Source: Phallus indusiatus (Eukaryota; Basidiomycota; Agaricomycetes; Phallales; Phallaceae). Taken from it: a stretch of 64,000 bases of DNA. Positions 56,159-64,000 of this stretch are shown here, piece after piece; position 1 is the stretch's first letter, and each line of letters begins with the position of its first letter. The notes beneath the pieces were generated by a model. That model was not told the origin of the DNA and did no database searches. It saw only the letters and a program-made list of their open reading frames with translations. The stretch spans positions 1 to 64,000 of the forward strand of contig JAQFWX010000011.1 in assembly GCA_027605045.1 (NCBI GenBank). Reading direction: 5' to 3'. The translations under genes and the position numbers were made by a program.

Positions 56159-58231
56159 TTACATATGCAAGTATTTGCTTACCCTATTATACATATATCG
56201 ATAAGCACTAGATGACAGAGTAAACAAAAACACAAGTCTTACCCCGTGGCGTTTTACATCCTCAACCAGCTTATTTACACCGCGCATGGCATCGTCTTCA
56301 TCAACCTCAGCTTCAGCAGAATTAACAGGGCTGGGCTCCCGTCCAGCAGCCTGCCGCGACCTCTCAATATCTATAGACTGACCAACACGCTCGGATATAC
56401 CATATCGCAATATCGTATTGAACACCGCACGCCAGCCTTCGACGAGCGGTGAATTTTGAAGAATCGGCGGTACCGAGCTCGAGTCCGATCGTCCATGTTG
56501 TAGAGTCCGACTCACCATTTGAGGAAATATAGTAGCTGACCGGAAGAGCGCTGGTTTTTGAAAACCGTTTGCTGCGTTATTATGACTTTCCGGAGTAAAT
56601 GTGTCTGCGCGCATGAGACTGAAAGGTGCGGTGCTGCCGGTACCCGTACCGGTGGGTTGGGATATAGAACTGTAAAGAGGTAAAGTAGCGAGTGGCGTTG
56701 ATTTGACGACGTAAGGACAGTAAGAACGATGTTCTCTGATGAGATCTAATTGGCGTTGTAAAGGCGGTGGTTGTGCTTCAGTACCAATTGGCGAATCGAA
56801 CGAATCGGTCGCCGGAATCGCAAAAGCCCATAAACCAATTCGTCTCTGGCACATTTTACACTGTAATGTCGCATCCTTTACTGTAGACCGTTTAAGAGTT
56901 GCACCTATGCCTGACCCTGACGGCGTTGAAGGACAAAGTGAGGGTGGGGGATGTTTTCGGGAATTGGCGGGTGTGGATGGTGGACTGGACGTTCCGAGTT
57001 CTGCGGTGGGTGCAGGTGTTGCCTCCCGTGATGGTGCGGTACTATGAACGACGGAGCTCGCTCTCGACAAAGACTGATTCCGAGCATGAGCAAGACTGAC
57101 TGCAGATGGCTTTCGAGAGATGACAGGTGCAGGCAAGGGAACTAAGGTCCAACCAAAAAGTGCTGTGAGTAAAGCTGTGGCTGATGGAATTTTCGCTGCT
57201 GGATTTGGACTATTGTTGGTTGTCTCAACGTCGTTTTCCGGTGTATGAGGTGATGGTAAGGTAGATTTTGATGCAACTGCTGTAACAGCCTGTATGAAGG
57301 ACGTTACTTGACTTTTAGACTGGATGAAATGAAAGTTAGTAATAGAAGAAATAGGTGATGTACAATGATTGGGACCCACAAGAGGATGGCGGACGGTGAC
57401 GCTCTCCATTAGTGGTTCCAGCGTCTCTGCGTACTCTCTTATTTGTCTTGCCATACTGGCTGGCGATTGCAGTGGTATTCGGTATACAAGGGCTTCGAAA
57501 ATCGCGTTATAATGAGCACTACTCTAGATGAACGAAAGTGGACATACGATCGCACTGTCGGGCCCGCCAGGGACACCCTTCTTTATGATTATCAATCAAG
57601 CAACCTGCCTGTTTCTCAACCAAAGCATCCGCTAAACTTCGTTAGAAAACCCGAAAGAACATCAATGTAAATGCGAATTGTGGTATTTTACCTGCCTCTT
57701 TACTCATGCCTTCTCGACCAGCAACAATCCACCCGGCATGGCATATCGAACAAAAGAGTCGATTTTTTCCACCCTCGTTTATCCACCCAGCCATAGCTGC
57801 GGCGACAGCATCAATCGGTTGCGGTTTCGACGGATAAGTCGAGAGATTGAAAGTTGACAGTCTTTCCAGGAATACCTCGGTGGAGCCTGGACTATATTCC
57901 GGAGTGCTCGGGGAAGTTTTGGAAGACTGAAAGTGTGCGTGCGATTTGAAATCCTTCTTGGATCGAGCGCGGTTCAAAAGAGCCGATAATGTAGGGGTAG
58001 AAACCGATGGTTTTACTTTTCTGAAACGTTAGGTGTCAATCGCGTTTTGAAAGAATAAAGGGAAGGGGAATGGGTGGTTTACGGTTTTGTTGTAATTCCG
58101 TGCTTCGTAAGTGATGAATAAAAGGAGAGGTTGGGTTTCTTGGTAGGAGAGAGATGAATCTCTTTGGGACGAATCTGAAGAGCTTCATCGAGAGCATCGA
58201 ACGCTTCGTCTGCTTTTCGCTGGCACATCAT
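56159..58231 (-). CDS. C3HC zinc-finger protein (Rsm1/NIPA-like)
   Basis: The gene begins at 58231 (MMCQRKADEAFDALDEALQI). An intron ends near 58022, and the next exon contains TPTLSALLNRARSKKDF and FLERLSTFNLSTYPSKPQ. The zf-C3HC domain follows (DAVAAAMAGWINEG, RLFCSICHAGWIVAGREGMS). A short exon contributes DALVEKQAGCLIDNHKEGCP with WRARQCD, so the C-x2-C ... H-x3-C zinc ligands are complete. Next come YRIPLQSPASMARQI and a Rsm1-type second half containing CKMCQRRIGLWAF and HRSYCPYV, a second zinc-binding-like module. The family acts in mRNA export (S. pombe rsm1) or, in mammals, as the SCF adaptor NIPA. The 3' end is uncertain: a GTAAGACTTG donor lies near 56240 and a further short exon or read-through both end around 56159. 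It is convergent with the kinase. Confidence 0.88.
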
Positions 58232-59147
58232 GACAATATCAGTAAAAGAAAAAAACGACTATTTAAAATTAGTTACAGACTTTGATAGACAAAACCGTTG
58301 ACGCGTTTTCTTCTGTCGGTTGGATCTCCATTGCGGTCGCCAGCATGGATTAAGGCCAGTGGCCACCAAAAGGTGAATTAATGTGACTCGCGCTTCGTCA
58401 CACAACAGCGAGCTGAGTTCTTGCTCTATGTTCAGAACAATCAGTTACCCTTACTCGTATAAATAGAAGAGGTTCTTGGGCACTATTGTTATGGGCCGAT
58501 ACTATCCGATTGACATCATTGGACTCCAGAGCGTGTCCAAACATTGTAGTCCTCCCAGACTCTCAGGTTACCATGCTGTTCCGAGTCGTTGGATTTTACA
58601 ACTCACATCAGCTTTTCCAACAGGCAACCTGCTTGATAAAGTAGAAAATGGACAACAACAAAGCCACTTGCGTCGTTGCTTGAAAACAAAGATAAGCTAG
58701 GTATCCATGAACGTCGCCAGCCTTTTGTCCTCGAGGAGAGTTCATTTGAGTAAAATCCTGGACCCCACGACTCGAGTGAGTGGAAAGTATGAGATCTCGT
58801 AGTTACAAATTAAGCCTGAGAATATGGCTTCCTTTGCCTGTCGTTCTACAAGGGGTAGTACTCCATGTGAATAGACTGAGATATCTCAAGGTTCCGATCA
58901 ACAAACGTGATAATAAGACGAGCTCATTTGTTGGATTTTGAACTCTTACAAAAATATAGTAATAACCGAGTAATGTGTAGCTTAGGTTCGAGAAAAATCA
59001 ATGAAATAGAGCAGTTTAGAGAGCAGCTCCTTTTTTCCCTTTGAACTCTAGTAGTCGCGCGGTATCGGCACCGCTCGGCAAACGCCTTTGACCACCAGTG
59101 TCTGACGCGTCCTCTACCTCACCGCACTCAACCTCAACCAGCTAATT
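58232..59147. promoter_or_regulatory. Divergent promoter region between the C3HC gene and RPN7
   Basis: The 0.9-kb interval separates two divergently transcribed housekeeping genes. No gene is seen in it. I did not identify a proteasome-associated control element (GGTGGCAAA) with certainty. Confidence 0.5.
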
Positions 59148-60772
59148 ATGTCTGAAGATATTGTACACCCAATACCCAATCTCGATCTTCCGCAGCATGC
59201 CTTTACTTTATCCTTACCTTCTTTATCGAACTTACACGACGAGGCGAGAAAAGAGCTGTTAGCTGGCATTCGTAAAGATAGTGGGTTAATTTTTATTCAG
59301 CACCCTCGAATCATTCTACAATTCTCACCTTTTTTAAATATAAATGAACAAAAAACAGATATGGCACCTTACTATCGTACATTAACCGCCGTATTGGATC
59401 CTTCGACGTCGACGTCCCCACCAACAAATACTGTCGCACCTCTACCATTCGACGCTGAGATATACAACGAAATGCAAGCCGCCAATAAAGAAGCCCTCGA
59501 AGGATTCGACAAGAAGCTAGAGGAGGCTGAAAAAACAGAAGGAGAAAGCGATATTGCTGATATATTGCGGAATAAAGCGATGTACCTTGTTAGAATTGGG
59601 GACAAGGTTCGCAACAAGAAGTCACTCTTTTCGAGACTAAGGATGTCATTATTGAATCTGTTTAGGAAAAAGCGCTAGCGGCTGTTGCCACTACACTGGA
59701 AAAAACTCCTGGTTTGGGTTCAAAAATTGATTTGGTATTGACTCTCATCCGGATGGGTTTCTTCTACGGGGATCAAGAACTGATTAAAGAGAACCTGGCA
59801 AAGGCTGACGAGTACGCTTCTCCATTATTTAAGTTTTTTTGTTCTGTTTGCTAAACCGTATCATTAGGTTAGTTGAGAAAGGTGGCGACTGGGACAGACG
59901 TAATAGATTGAAGGTATATCACGCCCTTCATTTATTATCCATAAGGTTAGATTCCCAGCGATTTTTGGATTGTGCAGCTTACACTAACTGTTATCTTTCT
60001 CAGGCAGTTTTCTCGTGCAACACCTTTACTTTTGGACTCATTATCAACGTTCACGGCCACCGAGTTATTACCTTATGACAGATTGGTATTATACGGAGTA
60101 GTAGCCGGTACATTGACCTTGAGCCGAGTAGAAATCAAGAAAAAGGTATGTCTGTTAGCTATCTGACAGTCGAATTCATGAGTTGAAAATAAACTTTGTT
60201 TGTTGGATCTAGATTCTGCAATCACCCGAAGTAAATTCCGTAATTCACGAGATTAAGGACATCCCTGACTACGCCAAGTCTCTCTACGATTGTCACTATG
60301 ATAAATTCTATGTAGCTTTAGGTTTGAATTTTAATTTCATTTTTCCCAGAGAAGCTCGTCTTATCATACATCATTTTAGCCGCACTCGAACAAACTCACT
60401 TATTACCTTCCCAAATTCTTCGTCCACACGCTAGGTGGTATATCCGAGAAATAAGAATTAAAGCTTATGCACAACTCTTGGAAAGTTACAGCTCCTTGAC
60501 ACTAAAAAGCATGAGCGTCGCTTTCGGTGTTAGCGAGGCATTTGTCGACAAGTAAGAGCCACAATATAAATTGATGAACCGGCTTACTAACAACATTCAG
60601 CGATTTATCTCATTTCATCTCGTCTGGCCGGCTTAATTGTACAATTGACCAGGTTAACGGAGTTGTGAAGACCACTCGTCCATCAACTAAATCGGCACAG
60701 TACGATTCTGTGATTAAGAAGGGAGATGTACTTTTAGGAAGTCTTCAGAGGCTGAGTAAAGTTCTGCATTAG
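59148..60772 (+). CDS. RPN7: 26S proteasome regulatory subunit Rpn7 (PSMD6)
   Basis: This is a structural subunit of the 19S lid. Exon 1 (59148-59606) starts [20 protein letters not shown] and contains MAPYYRTL and a helical [20 protein letters not shown] segment, ending YLVRIGDK. Following exons give [90 protein letters not shown] and the PCI-domain part. That part contains [37 protein letters not shown] and [20 protein letters not shown], ending at 60772. All six introns are short GT-AG and keep the frame. It matches family length of about 390 residues and appears intact and functional. Confidence 0.95.
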
Positions 60773-61239
60773 CCGCGATTGTGATTATTGAGAACTTAGA
60801 GAGGTAGATGAACGCATGTACTGAAAGTATCTGAAATATCACCGATGCAAAGTCGTTCGTCAGAATTTTAAGATCGCAGAAAATAAGTCCAGCTAATCGT
60901 TGATGGCACCTTGAACAATTGCTGGCAAGTATATTATCGCGGAGGCGGGTGCCGACAATCCAAGGTAGTGTAATCACGACGTTTAAAAGTATATTTGCGT
61001 TTGCGCATATCACCAGTGTTTAGTATACATGCGAGGCAACGTCCTTAATAGGGTTAATCAAGGACCTTTTATATTTTTCAGAAGTAGCGACACGCATGGT
61101 TGTTTTCGGACTGTCAATTCTCAGCTCGAGCTTCGATTTTCTTCACTTTGGCATCGACCAAATTTCCTTTCACTTTGGCAACCACCTTTCACTTTGACAC
61201 CCACCAACTTTTCTGTTTTCATCTGCATCTACCAAGAAA
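60773..61239. other. 3' flank of RPN7 and upstream of Y1; no gene
   Basis: No frame with resemblance. A pyrimidine-rich repeat, CACTTTGGCA, recurs near 61144-61200, just before the Y1 start. Confidence 0.5.
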
Positions 61240-61640
61240 ATGGTCGCCGTGGAAGTGAGTACTTGGCCTTTGATTGATGTCATTTACAGTGGATTCCTTT
61301 TAGACCTGCACTGGCAACCTTTCGCTGACATCCAGCAGTCCCTCAGCTGCCTGCACGGCTACCAGTGCCGATACAAATCAGCTCACCCGACATGGAGTTT
61401 CGTTTGAAATACCTTATGGAGTCAAAGGCGCACTCCTTCTTTTCGATTCGGCCTCGCTTCTTGTGTTTTGTTTGAAGGGGCTAATCGCCCAAACATACAA
61501 CAATAGAAGATGGGTCTGGCGGAGAGGAAGATGCATCTTCAAAGGAATCTTGCGGTTAGTGCTCTTTTTCTTAATGATTATTTATTAGTTCTTGACTGTG
61601 AAGTTAGCCGTTATTTGACCAGATGGCTCTAAAGCGTGCT
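61240..61640 (+). CDS. Y1, small hypothetical protein (paralogue Y2 inverted at 63260-63500)
   Basis: ATG 61240 (MVAVE) is followed by an intron from GTGAGT (61255) to TTTTAG (61303). The next exon reads TCTGNLSLTSSSPSAACTAT, HGVSFEIPYG, VKGALLLFDSASLLVFCLKG and RRWVWRRGRCIFKGIL, with a hydrophobic stretch in the middle. The part from GALLLF to KGIL is conserved in the inverted copy. The 3' end is unresolved: a donor GTTAGT at about 61555 or read-through to a stop. I do not recognise the family. Confidence 0.35.
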
Positions 61641-61705
61641 CCAAATGGTGTGTTCCATGGACTGCCGAAATTGTCGATGGACTCGGAGGGGCTAGGAGGT
61701 CACAG

Positions 61706-61800
61706 GATCGTTCGTAGTTGCTGGGGGATCGTTCGTAGTTGCTGGGGGATCGTTTGTAGTTGCTGGGGGATCGTTCGTAGTTGCTGGGGGATCGTTCGTA
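61706..61800. repeat. Tandem 21-bp repeat (about 4.5 units)
   Basis: The unit GATCGTTCGTAGTTGCTGGGG is repeated with one base variant (TTTGTAG at about 61753). On the minus strand it encodes a seven-residue repeat (TNDPPAT) inside a 63-codon frame starting at 61883 (MGSDVPLPGNGNN). The unit length is a multiple of three and the frame is open, so a disordered Thr/Asn/Pro-rich exon is possible, but no splice partner was established. Confidence 0.8.
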
Positions 61801-62366
61801 GGGTCGTTTGTATCCATCGCGGGGTTGTTCGCATTTAGTGGTGGATTGTTGCCATTCCCCGGGAGAGGGACGTCGCTACCCACCGGAGGATGAACTTTTT
61901 TCCGCGTGCTAATTTGTCAATGGCAATCAGTTATCTATTGAAGAGGCTGAAGAAAAGGAGTCAACCAATATTTGAACAAGACCGGGGTGCCATGCTCTTT
62001 CACGGCTTAACTATCAACTGCCATAGCTCATATTGTCAACATTACAAGATGAACCAGAATAAGGCACCTGTATAAGCAATTAGGGTACATGGACTTTCAA
62101 CCGGATTGACGCAAGCGATGCATTTTCTTTTGTATTTGCTTAACTGCAGAGAATAACAAGAGGTAGCTACAAATCTGGTCATGGAAAACTTTTTGGCAAA
62201 ACATGAACAAAATCTTCTTTTAGTATCAGTGTAGAAAAGAACAACTTGAAGCGAAACGTAGAGGCTTAAAATCGGAGACGAGCGATTCGAAAGATACTCT
62301 TAGGAACAGAATGAAAACACCTCAGTTTGACGAGATATGTATGGCTGCTTGAGGTCATTCGGGATA

Positions 62367-62765
62367 TTAGACTCGCGGTAGAAAAGGGATCAGATGTGGG
62401 AAAATCGACGCAGCGACTAGCCCGGTTATGCCACCAGCGGTTATGTAGTACACACCGGATGAAATCAAGAGTCCTGAAAAGAAATACGCAAGCGCTAGGC
62501 GTACAAAACCAGCAAGAATGTTGATAATGAGCGGGATCCTGGACCACTTCAGAATTTTCAAACACGATCGTTTGGCTACGCCTCTTTCGTGAATCAATGA
62601 TCCAGAAATAGTTGAGGATATGTAAACGGATAGCCATAATTTCAATATGGCAGCCCCCATTGCGGTAGCTAGACTAATGATAAGGCCGAACCACCAGAAG
62701 AAGTAGACTAAGTTTGCGTCCGGAAAGAGTTCGCGTGGTATTACAGTCGGAATTGGACGGGACAT
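62367..62765 (-). pseudogene. DUF6535-domain membrane protein, exon remnant
   Basis: The frame from 62765 (MSRPIPTVIPREL) reads YFFWWFGLIISLATAMGAAI, LKLWLSVYI, VAKRSCLKILKWSRIPLII and LAGFVRLALAYFFSGLLI. It corresponds to the middle of DUF6535, a basidiomycete multi-pass membrane family (WFLSL.LSL.TAL, LK.W..P, LL.HLAL..FFAGL). The N-terminal helices expected upstream (the DVLL.FAGLFSAV part) were not found in the adjoining 600 bases. So the gene is partial or heavily rearranged. The Z and Y2 pieces at 63.3-63.7 kb lie upstream on the same strand and may belong to the same broken gene. Confidence 0.6.
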
Positions 62766-63259
62766 ATCGGGAATAAGGAACAGGATTAGAAGACCTACGT
62801 CTCATAGCTCATTGTTTAAATCAACGCCTCAGAGATGCGCTTTAATAAGGAGAAACTACGGTGAGAACTATTGATGTGCAAATAACAAAACTTGAACAAA
62901 CCTACTCGAAAATGCCTTGTCATGGTATGCCACTGGCAGCAAGCTACAAAAAGAACAAAAGACAGCCTGGAAATTTTTTCGACGCCCGTTTCCGACAAGA
63001 TCTACGTGATTATCAGACCCCATGGGCTTAGGTTCAAATATGTAGAGATAGAAAAGACGAACCGCGTCAATCTCGGTCGCCTGACGCGTCTAAATGAAGA
63101 TCAGAGACCAGTTCCTCAGGAATAAGAACAGACTTACGACCACCGGACTCTAAATCGACAGCGACAGCTATATCACAATAAGAGATAAATTCAATTATTG
63201 AAAGAAAAAGAACCAACCACGTCTGAGAGGGCTTAGGTCTGCTACGGAAAAGTTCAAAG

Positions 63260-63500
63260 CTAATGCAGGTAATTTTGTAGAAAAAAAACCGACCGCCCAA
63301 GTAGATGGCTAAATCCACAGTCAAGGGCTAATATACAATCATCAAGGTAAAAGAGCACTAACCGCAAGAACCCTTTGAAAATGCATCTACCTCTCCGTCA
63401 GACGCGTCTTCTGTTGTTGTATGTTTGGGTGATTAGCCCCTTCAAAAAGAAGCGAGGCTGAAACGAAGAGAAAGAGTGCGCCTCGAACTCCATTGGACGT
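63260..63500 (-). pseudogene. Y2, inverted partial copy of Y1
   Basis: The minus strand encodes GVRGALFLFVSASLLFEGAN, then HPNIQQQKTRLTER and a stop. The DNA continues to match Y1 through the GGTTAGTGCTCTTTT segment (near 63360). Compared with Y1, eight bases around the LLVFCLKG codons are missing, which shifts the frame and ends it early. Confidence 0.6.
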
Positions 63501-63646
63501 GGAATACCCCAGACGCTAATAATAATTCCCGGTCAGGTGGTTATACAATTTAAGTAATTCTAACTCTCTGACCGAAAGGGAGGATATCGCAATCACGATG
63601 AAGATTGCGGTTTGTGACAAGATGTCGCAAGACAGCTTGGATGGCT

Positions 63647-63919
63647 GGGTTCTGAACCGTTGACGTTGGGGGCGGTTGAGGGGAAGACGGGTGTAAAGCG
63701 CCCTCGGATAGGCATGTGGTCTAGTATGATAAAGCTCCATTAGAAACAATATTAATAATATCTATGGCGGGTAATCGAACTCACATTTTCTGAGTTGATG
63801 GATGTGAGGGGTGTCCCAAATGCCGATTTAAAAATGTTGGAGCAAGAGACTCTGAGAAAGGTGTCCTCGAGTTGTCACTTCAATTTCAACTTTTATACTA
63901 TCTAGAATTTGGGAGTCCG
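63647..63919 (-). repeat. Right arm of the inverted repeat, containing a second Z frame
   Basis: This is the reverse complement of 53535-53760 with small insertions. Its Z frame begins at about 63714 (MPIRGRFTPVFPSTAPNVNG) and departs from the left copy after the GSEP residues. The TATA-like TAGTATAAAAG is retained near 63885-63895. Beyond 63919 to the window end nothing is recognised. Confidence 0.8.
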
Positions 63920-64000
63920 AAACAACCCCGCACGTTGTCCTCGAAATTAAATATTTATGAAGGATCCCGGGTTATATTCATGGAAATTATCCAAGTTATA

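Noticed and set aside
1..64000. CRISPR arrays, bacterial operons or riboswitches
   Set aside because: The window is eukaryotic with spliced genes; no regularly spaced palindromic repeats were seen.

Overview
This window reads as nuclear DNA of a filamentous basidiomycete, most likely an agaricomycete mushroom. Nearly every recognisable gene is cut by several short (about 45-70 base) GT-AG introns. The identifiable accessory families are ones I know mainly from Agaricomycetes: DUF6533, DUF6535, a peptidase-like family with an RGDS motif, and small methyltransferases. The housekeeping genes (Rpn7, an STK16/Env7 kinase, Bsd2/NEDD4-interacting protein, a C3HC zinc-finger protein, U2 snRNA) are ordinary fungal orthologues. 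No species is claimed.

Layout. 0.5-17 kb is an accessory mosaic. It holds a frameshifted MDR (ToxD-like) oxidoreductase, a DUF6533 membrane protein, and many copies of two gene families I do not recognise, called here A (minus-strand, membrane segment plus a conserved ~260-residue region) and X (small three-exon protein). Most copies are damaged, and blocks have been duplicated repeatedly. Two insertions can be dated against empty paralogous sites: a 471-bp solo LTR with a 5-bp target duplication, and an 81-bp poly-A retroposed insert with a 15-bp target duplication. 18-22 kb is conventional: a Gln/Gly-rich protein, a U2 snRNA on the minus strand, and a BSD2-type membrane adaptor. 24.4-29.3 kb holds three tandem, apparently intact SAM-methyltransferase paralogues sharing a promoter block. 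29.5-44 kb is gene-poor; its clearest feature is a 740-bp terminal-inverted-repeat element. 44.2-45.3 kb is a single-exon F-box-like gene, followed by a strongly pyrimidine-biased tract.

51.8-64 kb contains the housekeeping trio (kinase, C3HC protein, Rpn7). It is bounded by decayed accessory genes (peptidase-like, DUF6535, small families Y and Z) and by a pair of inverted repeats about 10 kb apart. A duplicate of the kinase's first exon lies 2 kb upstream of the kinase.

The housekeeping genes act in protein quality control and trafficking (proteasome lid, ubiquitin-ligase adaptor, palmitoylated kinase) but form no pathway or operon. The methyltransferase triplet is the only group that looks co-regulated. 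The most novel material is the A/X pair of families with their shared duplicated spacer. All intron boundaries were read by eye from sequence and paralogue comparison, so they are predictions.
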